A DNA stretch of 57,385 nt from Lysinibacillus antri (GTDB lineage Bacteria; Bacillota; Bacilli; Bacillales_A; Planococcaceae): NCBI RefSeq assembly GCF_003977595.1, contig NZ_RYYR01000025.1, positions 1-57,385 of the forward strand. The letters are read 5' to 3'. The notes below the pieces were generated by a model that was given only the letters and a program-made list of their open reading frames with translations, was not told the DNA's origin and searched no databases. The translations under genes and the position numbers were made by a program. Below are positions 26,028 through 36,068 of this stretch, piece by piece; within the stretch, counting starts at the first letter, position 1; every line of letters begins with the position of its first letter.

Positions 26028-26477
26028 TTATGCTTCTTCAATAACATGTACTTTTAAAGTCGCTTTTACTTCTTGGTGAAGTTTCACAGGTACATTTGTA
26101 AAACCTAATGAACGGATCCCTTCATTGCAGTCCATTTTACGTTTATCAATTTTGATACCAAAATTCTTCTCAAGTGCAGATGCAATTTGTTTTGTTGAAA
26201 CTGAACCGAATAGACGACCACCTTCACCAGATTTCGCTTTAATTTCAACAGTTAGTTTTTCAATCTCTTCTTTTAAATCTTTTGCTGCTTGTAATTCAGC
26301 AGCTGCATTTTTTGCTTCTAATTTCTTTTGACCTTCTAATTGGCTAAGTGCTTGATTTGATGCTTCTACTGCATAGCCATTTTTAATAAGGAAATTTTGT
26401 GCATAACCATCTGCAACGTTTTTTATTTCCCCTTTTTTTCCTTTACCTTTAACATCTTTCAAAAATACTACTTTCAT
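26028..26477 (-). CDS. rplI: 50S ribosomal protein L9
   Basis: A 149-residue L9 with the N-terminal RNA-binding domain [20 protein letters not shown], a long connecting helix (residues 40-75) and the C-terminal domain. The start overlaps the gdpP stop by 4 bases. The gene order gdpP-rplI-dnaB is the usual Bacillales one. Confidence 0.97.
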   Translation of the reverse strand: MKVVFLKDVKGKGKKGEIKNVADGYAQNFLIKNGYAVEASNQALSQLEGQKKLEAKNAAAELQAAKDLKEEIEKLTVEIKAKSGEGGRLFGSVSTKQIASALEKNFGIKIDKRKMDCNEGIRSLGFTNVPVKLHQEVKATLKVHVIEEA

Positions 26478-28447
26478 TCTTCATTTCTCCCTTCAAGTGT
26501 ATCGATTATTGCAGTTCTTAATAAAGAAATTGCTTCATCTAGTGTGTCAATGTTAAGTTGACATGCTGCATTTGTTAAATGACCTCCTCCGCCAAGCTTC
26601 TCCATTACTAGCTGAACATTGAATTCACCTAGAGATCTAGCACTGATTCCGATTAATCCATCTTGGCGGTGTGCAATAACAAAAGATGCCGAAACATCTT
26701 TAACCGTAAGTAAAATATCGGCAGTTTGTGCAATTAACACTGAATCATATAGTTTGTTTTCTTGCCCATATGCTACTGCAATTCCTGGGTAGACAAATTC
26801 AACTGTTTGAATAATTTTTGATCGTTCAATATACGTATCAATGTCTTCTTTTAATAATTGCTGCACCAATACAGTATCTGCTCCATTTGTTCTTAAATAA
26901 GACGCTGCTTCAAATGTCCGTGCCCCTGTACGTAGAGTAAAGCTTTTTGTATCTACAATGATACCTGCTAGTAGCGCAGTTGCCTCTAATTTTGTGAGCT
27001 TTTCTTCTTCTGGTTGGTATTCGATTAATTCTGTAACCAATTCTGCTGTAGAAGATGCATATGGTTCCATATAAACAAGTGTTGGATTTTGAATAAACTC
27101 TTCTCCGCGTCGATGATGATCAATCACCACGACCTTTTCTGAGCTTTTCAATACTCGATCATCTATAACCAGACTTGGTTTATGTGTATCTACAATCGCA
27201 ACTAGTGATTTTTCCGTCATTAGTGCTAAGGCATCTTCAACAGTAATAAAGTACGAAGCTAATTCAGGGTTTTTATCAATTTGTTGCATTAATCGGCTAA
27301 CACTACCATTTAGTTCGTCAAAGTTAAGGACTACATAGCCATTTACCTTATTCTTTTGTGCCATTTTACGTACACCAATTGCAGCACCGATTGAATCCAT
27401 ATCAGGGTTTTTGTGCCCCATGACAAATACTTGGTCACTTTCAATAATTAAATCTTGCAATGCATGAGATATAACACGCGCTCTCACTCTAGTTCGTTTC
27501 TCTACTGGATTTGTTTTTCCGCCATAAAACTTCAGCTTCCCATTAGGTTGCTTAATGGCAACTTGGTCACCACCTCGGCCTAATACTAAATCTAGACTAG
27601 ATTGAGCTAATTCACCTAATTTGATGAGGGATCCAGAACCAGCGCCAACCCCAATCGACAGGGTAAGAGATAAGTTCTTTTGCGCAGTCTTTTCGCGTAT
27701 ATCGTCTAAAATGGAGAACTTCTTCTTTTCCAATTCATTTAATATCTTCTCATTTAAAACGGCTAGAAAACGATCAGAGTTAATTCGCTTTGCATAAATC
27801 CCATGTGTAAAAGCCCAATCATTCACAATCGATGTAACAACAGTATTTGTTAAACTTCTTGTTTGGTCATCCATCCCTTGTGTAATCTCATCATAATTAT
27901 CAATGAAGAGAATGGCCAAAACTGTGCGATCAGCGTAATATTGGGATTCAATTTTCAGTTGCTCTGTTACATCGAAAAAATATAATAACTTTTCTTCTTG
28001 TTTGTACACAACTTTATATTTATGGTCATTAACAGTTATTGTTTGTTCACGTTTTTCCTCAGATTTTGTAAGACTATATAATTCATCAGAAAGAACAAAC
28101 ATTTCCTGACCGATTAATGATTCCTCATCAATAATTTGAGTCATATATGGATTTGCCCACTCAATAATAAATTTATCATTAATGAGCAATATTCCAATTG
28201 GCATTTCTAAAAGAGCTTCAGAACCTACCTTTTTCATTCGAAACGAAAGCGATTCTATATGTTTTTCAGTGTTTTGAAAGGTAATTTTTTCAATATTCCA
28301 CGCATATAGTAACGCTATGACAATAATTAGCCCATAGGATAAGCCAAACCAAATATTCCAAATGGATAACAGGGTGGCGCCTATCAGACCAATCACCGTT
28401 AGATACATAAGAGGATGTCGAATGAGTCGCTTCCTATAAGTATCCAT
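26474..28447 (-). CDS. gdpP: Cyclic-di-AMP phosphodiesterase GdpP (YybT)
   Basis: A 657-residue membrane enzyme that hydrolyses c-di-AMP, a messenger for potassium, osmotic and wall homeostasis. Two N-terminal helices (about 12-50) are followed by a PAS domain, a degenerate GGDEF domain (160-300) and the DHH/DHHA1 phosphodiesterase. The metal-binding motifs are [15 protein letters not shown] and DHHRR, with GGGGH near the end. AGGGAG precedes the start. It is the second gene of the yybS operon. Confidence 0.95.
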   Translation of the reverse strand: MDTYRKRLIRHPLMYLTVIGLIGATLLSIWNIWFGLSYGLIIVIALLYAWNIEKITFQNTEKHIESLSFRMKKVGSEALLEMPIGILLINDKFIIEWANPYMTQIIDEESLIGQEMFVLSDELYSLTKSEEKREQTITVNDHKYKVVYKQEEKLLYFFDVTEQLKIESQYYADRTVLAILFIDNYDEITQGMDDQTRSLTNTVVTSIVNDWAFTHGIYAKRINSDRFLAVLNEKILNELEKKKFSILDDIREKTAQKNLSLTLSIGVGAGSGSLIKLGELAQSSLDLVLGRGGDQVAIKQPNGKLKFYGGKTNPVEKRTRVRARVISHALQDLIIESDQVFVMGHKNPDMDSIGAAIGVRKMAQKNKVNGYVVLNFDELNGSVSRLMQQIDKNPELASYFITVEDALALMTEKSLVAIVDTHKPSLVIDDRVLKSSEKVVVIDHHRRGEEFIQNPTLVYMEPYASSTAELVTELIEYQPEEEKLTKLEATALLAGIIVDTKSFTLRTGARTFEAASYLRTNGADTVLVQQLLKEDIDTYIERSKIIQTVEFVYPGIAVAYGQENKLYDSVLIAQTADILLTVKDVSASFVIAHRQDGLIGISARSLGEFNVQLVMEKLGGGGHLTNAACQLNIDTLDEAISLLRTAIIDTLEGRNEE

Positions 28448-28459
28448 TTTATCAGCTCC

Positions 28460-29401
28460 CTACTTCTGAATCTTACCTTTGACAAATGAACGGATATCAA
28501 AACCTAAATCCAAAATCCCTAATAATACATAAAAGGAATATAACGGAACTGCCATAACTGTTGCAAGTACTTTTAGGAAACTTGGTGATCCGAATGCATC
28601 AAGGCAAAAATGAATTAAAGAAGCCCCTTGTATTGTTAATAATAACCACAATACTAAAGATAAATTTAAACAGATCACATAAAGTGTTGTACCAGTTTCA
28701 GGGCTAATAAATAAATTAATGGATAGTACAATTAGGTAGTACCATAAAACAGAACGAGGTAGCCGTAAATTTTTGAATGCGTTAAACTTTGGTATATTTA
28801 CGCCTAAACGTTTTAATACTGGCAAATTAGTTGAAATAATAATAAAAGTAAAGAAGAAAGCACCCATTGTTATGGAAGCTGGTAAAGCCATTTGCATTGT
28901 ATCAAACATCAGATTCAATGTTTTTGAATCAATTGGCGTTTGCCCAGTTAAATTTTGCGAAAGTTCGATTGATTTCTCATAGCTCTCGCGCATTATTTGC
29001 ATAGCCTCTTTTATAAAATCTGTTTCAAATAATTTTATTGAAATAACATATTGCAAAGCAAAGGTAATTAGTACTGTGATTGTGGAAGACAATAATAAAT
29101 ACACTTTACTTTTCTTTAATCGAAGAGCTTCACCCATAACAACCCCGATAGACGCAAAAATAAGGGCAAAGGGTACTATTAATAACCCTCCTAAAAAGAA
29201 AGGGATAATGCAACCTAGTATTGCTACTAAAATTGAAGCGCTACGATCAAATTTTGCACTATACCAAGCAAGGGGTAAAGGAGCAAAAATGGTAGCAACT
29301 ACGCTAATAATTGGAACATAAAAAGCAATGGTAATTAAAATTGAAAATAACGCAACCATCATTGCTCCATTAGCTAGTCTTTTGGTTTGATTATTCGGCA
29401 T
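28460..29401 (-). CDS. yybS: YybS-family membrane protein (DUF2232)
   Basis: A 313-residue protein with about eight hydrophobic segments and few charged loops, as in DUF2232/YybS. It is encoded immediately upstream of gdpP in most Bacillales. Its fold resembles small-molecule transport membrane subunits but no substrate is known. AAAGGAAGG precedes the ATG. Confidence 0.88.
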   Translation of the reverse strand: MPNNQTKRLANGAMMVALFSILITIAFYVPIISVVATIFAPLPLAWYSAKFDRSASILVAILGCIIPFFLGGLLIVPFALIFASIGVVMGEALRLKKSKVYLLLSSTITVLITFALQYVISIKLFETDFIKEAMQIMRESYEKSIELSQNLTGQTPIDSKTLNLMFDTMQMALPASITMGAFFFTFIIISTNLPVLKRLGVNIPKFNAFKNLRLPRSVLWYYLIVLSINLFISPETGTTLYVICLNLSLVLWLLLTIQGASLIHFCLDAFGSPSFLKVLATVMAVPLYSFYVLLGILDLGFDIRSFVKGKIQK

Positions 29402-29716
29402 CGATAACCTTCCTTTAATTCGAAAACTTAGCTGTTCATCATACTTTTAAATGTTCAGCACTCGTTATACTTACGCAGAAAAAGTTCTTTACTTCTTTTT
29501 CTGTCAAGCTGATATAAATCTTTTTCATTCGTATATTGTACCATTTTTTTAAGTATTGGACAAAAATGCGCAAGGAAGATTTGATTGAGAAAATCAAAAA
29601 AGGCAAATAAAAAGTCGACAAAATTCAAATAAAATTTTGTCGACTTTATTATATGCGAAAGAATGTACTTTCGCATTTTTTATTGATAGCAATAGCGACG
29701 AGCCGCTTAGCTATTC
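29402..29716. other. Gap between rpsR and yybS with two hairpins
   Basis: Two strong hairpins lie here: AAAGTCGACAAAATT (29611-29625) with AATTTTGTCGACTTT (29633-29647), and GCGAAAG/CTTTCGC at 29654-29673. Together they close the rpsF-ssb-rpsR operon on the minus strand. The overlapping short open frames at 29439-29676 have no convincing ribosome site and I do not call them genes. Confidence 0.65.
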
Positions 29717-29953
29717 TTATTTATCTTCTGCTACGAATGGTAGAAGTGCCATAATACGAGAACGTTTAATAGCTGAAGTTAATTTACGTTGGTATTTTGC
29801 ACTTGTTCCAGTTACGCGACGTGGAAGAATTTTTCCACGCTCAGAAATGAACTTTTTAAGTAAATCTACATCTTTGTAATCGATTGTAGTGATGTTATTT
29901 GAAGTGAAGTAACAAACTTTACGGCGTTTGCGGCCTCCGCGACGTTGTGCCAT
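29717..29953 (-). CDS. rpsR: 30S ribosomal protein S18
   Basis: A 78-residue S18 with the typical basic start [17 protein letters not shown] and the core [20 protein letters not shown]. It is the last gene of rpsF-ssb-rpsR and works with S6 in the platform of the small subunit. Confidence 0.97.
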   Translation of the reverse strand: MAQRRGGRKRRKVCYFTSNNITTIDYKDVDLLKKFISERGKILPRRVTGTSAKYQRKLTSAIKRSRIMALLPFVAEDK

Positions 29954-30008
29954 TTCGATATTCCTCCTTTATTATTTTTTTGTTTCAGTCTCTCTTACGC
30001 ATTTCTTA

Positions 30009-30578
30009 TTAGAACGGTAAATCGTCTTCTGAAACTTCGATTGGTCCTTTGCTAGACGCAAAAGGATCTTCATCTACACGTGTATAGTTTTGCTGATTTC
30101 CAGAAGGTTGGCTTTGTGGATAGGACTGCGCAAATGGGTCTTGCCCCATGTTTCCAAATTGTTGGTTTGGTTGGCTTGTACTATATGCAGGTTGGTTGCC
30201 TCCATAAGATTGCCCTCCATACTGTTGATTTGGCATATTTGCGCCTCCACCACCAGTGTTACGCGGCTCTAAAAATTGAACAGAATCCGCAACAACATCC
30301 GTTGTGTAAACACGCTTTCCATCTTGACCTTCAAAACTACCTGTTTGGATACGACCTTCAACACCAATCAAACTTCCTTTTCTCATGAAGTTTGCTAAGT
30401 TTTCAGCCTGTTTTCTCCAAGCAATACAGCCAATAAAGTCAGCTTCGCGTTCACCAGATTGGCCCGAAAATGTTCTATTTACAGCGATTGTAAAACGAGT
30501 CATTGGAACTCCACTTGGCGTATATCGAAGTTCTGGATCTTTCGTAAGTCTTCCAACTAATACGACACGGTTTATCAC
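30009..30578 (-). CDS. ssb: Single-stranded DNA-binding protein SsbA
   Basis: A 189-residue SSB. The OB fold spans residues 1-105 ([20 protein letters not shown]). A glycine-, asparagine- and glutamine-rich linker follows. The acidic tip EDDLPF recruits replication and repair partners. Its place between rpsF and rpsR is that of the essential SsbA. Confidence 0.97.
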   Translation of the reverse strand: MINRVVLVGRLTKDPELRYTPSGVPMTRFTIAVNRTFSGQSGEREADFIGCIAWRKQAENLANFMRKGSLIGVEGRIQTGSFEGQDGKRVYTTDVVADSVQFLEPRNTGGGGANMPNQQYGGQSYGGNQPAYSTSQPNQQFGNMGQDPFAQSYPQSQPSGNQQNYTRVDEDPFASSKGPIEVSEDDLPF

Positions 30579-30616
30579 AATTGCAACCTCCTTTGCAGCA
30601 TTTTAGTTAAATTTAA

Positions 30617-30904
30617 TTATGCTTCTTCACGAACAACGATGTGACGAATGATATCTTCACTGATGTTAGCTAAACGAGTGAACTCGTTAATTGCTTCATT
30701 ACCAGAGTTTGCTTTCACGATTTGGTAGTAACCTTCGCGGAAGTCATTGATTTCGTAAGCTAGGCGGCGTTTACCCCACTCTTTAGCTTCTACGATTTCA
30801 GCACCGTTTGAAGTTAATACGTCATTGAAACGTTCAACTAAAGCTTTTTTAGCTTCGTCTTCGATGTTTGGACGTACGATGTACATTAATTCATACTTTC
30901 TCAT
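30617..30904 (-). CDS. rpsF: 30S ribosomal protein S6
   Basis: A 95-residue S6 starting [13 protein letters not shown]. The ATG at 30904 lies 9 bases after AGGAGGTG; the longer frame up to 30943 would run through that ribosome site. It is the first gene of rpsF-ssb-rpsR and is preceded by a possible S6:S18-binding leader. Confidence 0.97.
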   Translation of the reverse strand: MRKYELMYIVRPNIEDEAKKALVERFNDVLTSNGAEIVEAKEWGKRRLAYEINDFREGYYQIVKANSGNEAINEFTRLANISEDIIRHIVVREEA

Positions 30905-30965
30905 TATTATTTGCACCTCCTTATGGACTTTGGCTCTCCGCAATTACGGGAGCAAGGAGTAAGTA
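30905..30965 (-). promoter_or_regulatory. Possible S6:S18-binding mRNA leader of rpsF
   Basis: The minus-strand leader holds a stem GCTCC/GGAGAGC around a loop starting CCG (30933-30953). A nearby ACTCC can pair with the ribosome site GGAGG. A CCG-bearing stem before rpsF is the known feature of the autoregulatory S6:S18 leader. Only the pairing pattern is seen here. Confidence 0.4.
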
Positions 30966-31078
30966 ACATATACTCACATCGTAGAATTGTATCATAGTTA
31001 TTTCCTATTTGCAACAATTATTGCAGCATTTAAAAAAGCAATTAACTTCATTATAATAAGTTTTAAAGAGGTGAACAT

Positions 31079-31618
31079 ATGACTGATGGGCGAAAACCTA
31101 TAATTGTAGAACTGGATATGAGAAGAATTGCAAAAAGTAATTTGTGGTTAACGTTAATTTTATGTATTGTCTTTGTTTTTTTTAATAGCTTACTTCACCA
31201 GCGATATAGCGTATCCTTTTCATTTTGGGACGTATTACTCTTTATACTAGGGTATATTTTATTAATTGCCTTACATGAGATATTTCACCTTATAGGATTT
31301 ATGTTATTTGGCAGGGTAAAGTTTAAAGATTTAGAATACGGTGTTAATTTAAAGCTCGGTGTAGCTTATGCAACAACAACAACAGCTTTAAACAATGCTG
31401 CTATGAAAAAAGCTCTATTATTACCATTTTGGACAACTGGGGTAATCCCCACCTTGCTTGGGTTTATTTATGATTCCCATCTCATTGTTCTACTAGGAGC
31501 AATGCTGATAGCAGGAGCAATTGGGGACTTTTATATGTACAAGGAATTACGTAAATATCCAAACAGTGCATTAATAAAGGATGATCCCGAACTTCCACGA
31601 CTATATATTTATGATTAG
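31079..31618 (+). CDS. DUF3267 putative membrane zinc metalloprotease
   Basis: A 179-residue membrane protein with four or so hydrophobic segments. HEIFH at 66-70 is an HExxH zinc motif inside a membrane helix (LIALHEIFHLIGFMLFG), as in the DUF3267 group of predicted zincins. No substrate is known. AAGAGGTGA precedes the ATG. A paralogous gene lacking this motif follows almost directly and is probably co-transcribed. Confidence 0.8.
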   Translation: MTDGRKPIIVELDMRRIAKSNLWLTLILCIVFVFFNSLLHQRYSVSFSFWDVLLFILGYILLIALHEIFHLIGFMLFGRVKFKDLEYGVNLKLGVAYATTTTALNNAAMKKALLLPFWTTGVIPTLLGFIYDSHLIVLLGAMLIAGAIGDFYMYKELRKYPNSALIKDDPELPRLYIYD

Positions 31619-31628
31619 AGGTGAAGAA

Positions 31629-32186
31629 ATGTCAAACAACATACATACTATATCTTTCAATGAACGAAAAATAATGAAGCAAACCGTTATATTAACAATT
31701 ATTCTTAGTATCCTCTTCGTTAGTATTAATTATATTTTACATCCCGAGTTTACCTTTAATGTAATACGCTTTTTATTAGGTATCCTCATCTTTATTGGTG
31801 TTTCCTTTTTACTTGTAGTAATAAATGAAATTTTAAACCTACTCGGATATAAATATCGATGTAAAGTTCCACGTGAAACATTGTCTTTAGCTATACATCT
31901 TGAAAAAGGTTTAATTTATACAACAACGACTGAAAAGATAAGAAATGGGCATTACCAATCTGTATTTTTAACGTCTTTTATGATTGCTGGTATTATTCCA
32001 CTTGCTTTCGCCTTTGCTTTTGGTAGTTACCCTTTATTGCTAGCAAGTGCGTCTTTTATTGCTGGTGGATTAGCAAATTTCAAAGGACTGCTTAAACTTC
32101 GCAAGTTCCCTGATAATGCATTAATAAAAGATCTACCAGAGCAATTTACAGTTCATGTTTACTTAGATGAAAAAAAGGAGTCCTAA
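31629..32186 (+). CDS. DUF3267 paralogue with lost zinc motif
   Basis: A 185-residue membrane protein clearly related to the upstream one: both share the LRK(Y/F)P(N/D)-ALIKD end, the TTTT segment and the helix layout. Where the first has HEIFH at 66-70, this one has NEILN at the same residue numbers, so both metal-binding His are Asn. It is probably a non-catalytic partner or substrate-binding subunit. The ATG at 31629 has AGAGGTGAAG just upstream; the longer frame overlaps the end of the first gene. Confidence 0.78.
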   Translation: MSNNIHTISFNERKIMKQTVILTIILSILFVSINYILHPEFTFNVIRFLLGILIFIGVSFLLVVINEILNLLGYKYRCKVPRETLSLAIHLEKGLIYTTTTEKIRNGHYQSVFLTSFMIAGIIPLAFAFAFGSYPLLLASASFIAGGLANFKGLLKLRKFPDNALIKDLPEQFTVHVYLDEKKES

Positions 32187-32206
32187 TTCGGGCTCCTTTT
32201 TTTACA
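32170..32206. terminator. Terminator between the DUF3267 pair and ychF
   Basis: GGAGTCC and GGGCTCC pair around TAATTC (one G-T pair), with long A and T arms. It serves both converging units and overlaps the last codons of the second DUF3267 gene. Confidence 0.75.
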
Positions 32207-32216
32207 TACTCCATTA

Positions 32217-33317
32217 TTAAACGTTAAAGCGGAATAACATAACATCGCCATCTTGAACGATATATTCTTTACCTTCTAGGCGAACTTTTCCAGCTTCTTT
32301 AGCAGCTGTCATAGAACCTGCTTCTACTAAATCCTTGTAGGCAACTGTTTCCGCACGAATAAATCCGCGTTCGAAGTCGGAGTGGATAACTCCTGCGCAT
32401 TGAGGAGCTTTCATCCCTTTACGGAACGTCCACGCACGTACTTCTTGTACACCAGCAGTGAAATAAGTTGCTAACCCTAATAAATCATAAGATGCGCGGA
32501 TTAATTGATCTAATCCTGATTCTTCAATGCCTAATTCTTCTAAGAACATTGCTTTTTCTTCATCGTCTAACTCAGAGATTTCTTCTTCAATTTTTGCACA
32601 AATCGTAATAACTTGAGCGCCTTCAGCATTAGCATATTCACGCACTTGTTTTACATATTGATTATTATCTGCATCTGCTACTTCATCTTCTGATACATTT
32701 GCAACATAAAGCATTGGTTTAATTGTTAAAAGGTGTAGACCTTTAATCACTTTCAATTCATCTTCTGATAACTCTACAGAACGAGCAGGTTTTTCATTTT
32801 CTAAAGCTTCTTTAATTTTTAATAAAACTGGTTCTTCAATTAAAGCTTCTTTATCCTTTTGTTTTGCCATTTTACTAACACGTTGAATTCGTTTTTCTAC
32901 TGATTCCATATCTGCCAAAATTAACTCTAGATTAATTACTTCAATATCATCTATTGGATTTACAGAACCTGATACATGCGTAATATTTTCATCTACAAAA
33001 CAACGTACTACTTGGCAAATTGCATCAACTTCACGAATGTGGGATAAAAATTTATTTCCTAACCCTTCACCCTTCGATGCGCCTTTTACGATCCCAGCGA
33101 TATCTGTAAACTCGAATGCAGTAGGAACTGTTTTTTTCGGTTCAACAAGTTCAGTTAATTTATCTAGACGTGCATCAGGTACTTCTACTACACCGACGTT
33201 TGGATCAATTGTAGCAAATGGGTAGTTAGCTGCTAATGCCCCTGCTTTAGTAATTGCGTTAAATAGTGTTGATTTCCCAACGTTCGGTAAACCTACGATC
33301 CCAGCTGTTAATGCCAT
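32217..33317 (-). CDS. ychF: Redox-regulated ATPase/GTPase YchF
   Basis: A 366-residue OBG-family P-loop protein. G1 is [13 protein letters not shown], followed by G3 [10 protein letters not shown], a coiled-coil insertion (about 125-190) and the C-terminal TGS domain ([20 protein letters not shown]). YchF orthologues prefer ATP, associate with ribosomes and respond to oxidative stress. It corresponds to yyaF of B. subtilis, near rpsF. Confidence 0.95.
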   Translation of the reverse strand: MALTAGIVGLPNVGKSTLFNAITKAGALAANYPFATIDPNVGVVEVPDARLDKLTELVEPKKTVPTAFEFTDIAGIVKGASKGEGLGNKFLSHIREVDAICQVVRCFVDENITHVSGSVNPIDDIEVINLELILADMESVEKRIQRVSKMAKQKDKEALIEEPVLLKIKEALENEKPARSVELSEDELKVIKGLHLLTIKPMLYVANVSEDEVADADNNQYVKQVREYANAEGAQVITICAKIEEEISELDDEEKAMFLEELGIEESGLDQLIRASYDLLGLATYFTAGVQEVRAWTFRKGMKAPQCAGVIHSDFERGFIRAETVAYKDLVEAGSMTAAKEAGKVRLEGKEYIVQDGDVMLFRFNV

Positions 33318-33422
33318 TGGTTGGACACGACCTTTCTATTTTCAATCAAATCTGTTTGTACGTTTTTTAAACCATAGTTAATTATAGGGATAACGATAGA
33401 AAATGTCTATTTGACAAATCAT

Positions 33423-33623
33423 TTACTCTTCATTTGCTCGCACTAATACTTTTTTTATTTTCTTTTCAAAATCTCGACGAGGGATCATGACACTATGTCC
33501 ACACCCTTCACATTTAATCCGAATATCTGCGCCCATGCGAATCACTTTCCACGCATTCGTTCCACATGGATGTTGTTTTTTCATTTCAACTACATCATTT
33601 AATTCAAAGGATTTTGCCTCCAT
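33423..33623 (-). CDS. DUF951 small protein (YyzM-like)
   Basis: A 66-residue protein with CEGCG near the middle and a basic C-terminus, typical of DUF951. The fold is a small beta barrel probably able to bind nucleic acid; the function is unknown. Its ATG shares one base with the mscS stop codon (TAATG), so translation is coupled. Confidence 0.88.
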   Translation of the reverse strand: MEAKSFELNDVVEMKKQHPCGTNAWKVIRMGADIRIKCEGCGHSVMIPRRDFEKKIKKVLVRANEE

Positions 33624-34531
33624 TATGATTCTCCCTCCGATTCTTTACTACCACGATCATAAAGCATCATTTTTGGATATGCCATTGGAATTCCATTTCT
33701 ATCTAAAATAGCTTTAACATCTCGACGGATGATACGAGCGATTCCATAGTGTTGTAGCGGATGAGTTTCAGCAACAATTCGAATCGTTACTTCAGTTCCT
33801 ACAACGGCTTGAACGCCTAAAAAGATTGGAATATCAACTAATTCCTCATGTTTAGGTGGTAATGTTTTTAAATAGGTTGTAACTAATTTTTCCACTTTTT
33901 CAATGTCCGCGTCAATAGCAACTTGCATATCGATGACTGCCTTTGAATTATTAACAGAGTAGTTGATTACATCTGTTATTTGACCATTTGGAATAATAAA
34001 CTGCTCACCCGTTGTACCTAAAATTTTCGTCGTTCTTAAACCAATTTCAACAACAGTTCCTTCTGCGGTATTTAGTTTTATGTAATCTCCAACACCAAAC
34101 TGATCTTCAAAAATAATAAAGAACCCTGTAATAATATCCTTTACCAAACTTTGTGCACCAAATCCAATTGCCAATCCCGCAATCCCTGCTCCAGCTAGTA
34201 ACCCAGCAACGTTAATATTTAACGCAGATAAGACTCCGATAATTGCGGAGAAATATACCAAATAGGAAAGGACACTTTGCAACAATTTTAATATTGTTGT
34301 TTGACGTCTTTCTGAATGTTTTAGTGGTGTTTTCATCCTTAGGGTAAAAATCCTCTTAATAACTCTTTTCCCAATAAAAACAACTAAATATGAAACAATC
34401 AAAATTGAAATAATTTTTACTGAAGCTACGAGTATAAAATTCCATAGGTCATCACTCGTTAAGTAATTCCAAAACCTTTCTGTTATTGTAACTAGTTCTT
34501 TTGTACCGGTTTCTAAAGTTTCTACCGCCAT
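33623..34531 (-). CDS. MscS-family mechanosensitive channel
   Basis: A 302-residue small-conductance mechanosensitive channel. Three membrane helices occupy residues 30-150. The pore-lining helix carries the Gly/Ala-rich stretch GLLAGAGIAGLAIGFGAQSL. The cytoplasmic beta and alpha-beta domains follow (FIIPNGQITDVINYS). Such channels open on osmotic down-shock. It is the first gene of a unit with DUF951. Confidence 0.92.
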   Translation of the reverse strand: MAVETLETGTKELVTITERFWNYLTSDDLWNFILVASVKIISILIVSYLVVFIGKRVIKRIFTLRMKTPLKHSERRQTTILKLLQSVLSYLVYFSAIIGVLSALNINVAGLLAGAGIAGLAIGFGAQSLVKDIITGFFIIFEDQFGVGDYIKLNTAEGTVVEIGLRTTKILGTTGEQFIIPNGQITDVINYSVNNSKAVIDMQVAIDADIEKVEKLVTTYLKTLPPKHEELVDIPIFLGVQAVVGTEVTIRIVAETHPLQHYGIARIIRRDVKAILDRNGIPMAYPKMMLYDRGSKESEGES

Positions 34532-34647
34532 TTTACCACTCCTTGTATAACTTCCTAAAAATTTGAATATACTGCAAACAATATAGTTTAATTTTTACCA
34601 TAAAAGGCAGAAATTTATCATTCTAAAACGAAAGAGAGGATTGTTAC

Positions 34648-35280
34648 ATGCGAAAAATTTTAAATGACTCGTTAAGGTCCTTTGTTCACCATGAACAAAC
34701 AGGTGCATTATGGCGTCTTAGTGATATTTTTTTAGAGCAAATTCCCTTCGACCATGATAACCTAATTTTTTGTTGCATTGGAACTGACCGTTCAACCGGA
34801 GATGCTCTTGGTCCATTAACAGGTAGTTTTTTATCAAGCTTTCACTCGTTCCCATTTGAAGTTATTGGAACTTTAGAACAACCACTCCATGCAATCAATT
34901 TAGCATCTACAATCGAGGAAATACAACAAAAGCCTATTACTCCATTTGTTGTCGCAATTGATGCTTGTTTAGGCAACGAGAAGAATATTGGGCAAATCAT
35001 TGTGCATGAGGGACCTCTATTCCCAGGAAAAGCCGTAAAAAAAGAATTACCCCCAATCGGTGACATTTCAGTAAAAGGAATTGTCAATGTTGGAGGTTTT
35101 ATGGAAATGCTTGTGTTACAAAACACACGTTTAAATGTAACTTATGCTATGGGAAATAAAATAGCACGTGGCTTACTACTTGCTTGGCAACGTCATTTAT
35201 TGAACAAAAAACATGATGCTAACAATAACACCAACTATAACAATACCGGGCAACAAATTGGCTACTCGAATTTTAGTTAA
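34648..35280 (+). CDS. yyaC: Sporulation protein YyaC (DUF1256)
   Basis: A 210-residue protein of the YyaC family, related in fold to the germination protease Gpr and to hydrogenase-maturation proteases. Conserved segments are FCCIGTDRSTGDALGPL, VAIDACLG and NVGGFMEMLVLQNTRL. It is sporulation-associated in Bacillus, so it supports an endospore former. GAGAGG lies upstream of the ATG. The last 28 codons overlap the converging DUF554 gene by 84 bases, and this C-terminal tail is low-complexity (Asn-rich). Confidence 0.9.
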   Translation: MRKILNDSLRSFVHHEQTGALWRLSDIFLEQIPFDHDNLIFCCIGTDRSTGDALGPLTGSFLSSFHSFPFEVIGTLEQPLHAINLASTIEEIQQKPITPFVVAIDACLGNEKNIGQIIVHEGPLFPGKAVKKELPPIGDISVKGIVNVGGFMEMLVLQNTRLNVTYAMGNKIARGLLLAWQRHLLNKKHDANNNTNYNNTGQQIGYSNFS

Positions 35281-35904
35281 ACCTGCTATATTTAAGCCAA
35301 TAGCCATGATCATGACGCCTCCAGTAGCGGTCATTTCCTTAATAAATAAATCTAATGCCGCTTCTGGTATGTATGCACTTATAAAACCGGATAGAACAGC
35401 AATAACTCCTTGATATAAAAAGACCGGGATTGCTGATAATAAAACACCAATGCCTAGAGTTGAAGACAAAATAATTGATGTAAAACCATCGATTATCCCT
35501 TTTGTTATTAATACAGAATGATCATTTCTTAACCCACTATCTAACGCACCAAGAATCCCCATAGAACCTATTACAAATAATAGGGTAGCATTAACAAAAC
35601 CCTCTGCAATACCACTTTCAGATGAATTTTTCCCGAGTTTTATTTCAACCCACTTGCCTAGTTGATTTAGCAACTTGTCTAGATCCAACCACTCCCCAAT
35701 AACTGTACCTACTACAAGACTAATTATGATGATAATAAAGTTTGTAGATTGAAATCCCATTTGAATTCCTAATAATGCAACTGCTAATCCAATAATTGAT
35801 AAGACAGTATGTTTCATTGATTCGGGTATATTCTTAAAAAAACGACCGACAATTGCACCAATAATAATTAATAATGCATTCACAAACGACCCTAATAAAA
35901 CCAA
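35197..35904 (-). CDS. DUF554 membrane protein
   Basis: A protein of about 235 residues with some seven hydrophobic segments, of the DUF554/YdfK group; the function is unknown. I place the start at the TTG at 35904, which has AGAAGG seven bases upstream and gives the usual family start MVLLGSFVNALLI. The ATG six codons earlier (35922) has no ribosome site. The 3' end overlaps yyaC on the other strand. Confidence 0.85.
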   Translation of the reverse strand: MVLLGSFVNALLIIIGAIVGRFFKNIPESMKHTVLSIIGLAVALLGIQMGFQSTNFIIIIISLVVGTVIGEWLDLDKLLNQLGKWVEIKLGKNSSESGIAEGFVNATLLFVIGSMGILGALDSGLRNDHSVLITKGIIDGFTSIILSSTLGIGVLLSAIPVFLYQGVIAVLSGFISAYIPEAALDLFIKEMTATGGVMIMAIGLNIAGLTKIRVANLLPGIVIVGVIVSIMFFVQ

Positions 35905-36068
35905 TTGTAAACCTTCTTTCATTTGAAAAGTATTAGCGCTCTTAAATTACAGTAAATGCTTAAGACTCCAAGGCGCCGTGAAAGCACATAGTTGGATTTT
36001 GCTAACACGTTTACTTTCTAATCTATTAAAAAGAAAAATAGAGCGCCAGTAACTTTGGCGCTCATTAC

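Noticed and set aside
29439-29676. Two overlapping 60-73 codon minus-strand frames between yybS and rpsR
   Set aside because: They pass through the paired terminator hairpins, lack ribosome sites and have low-complexity translations.
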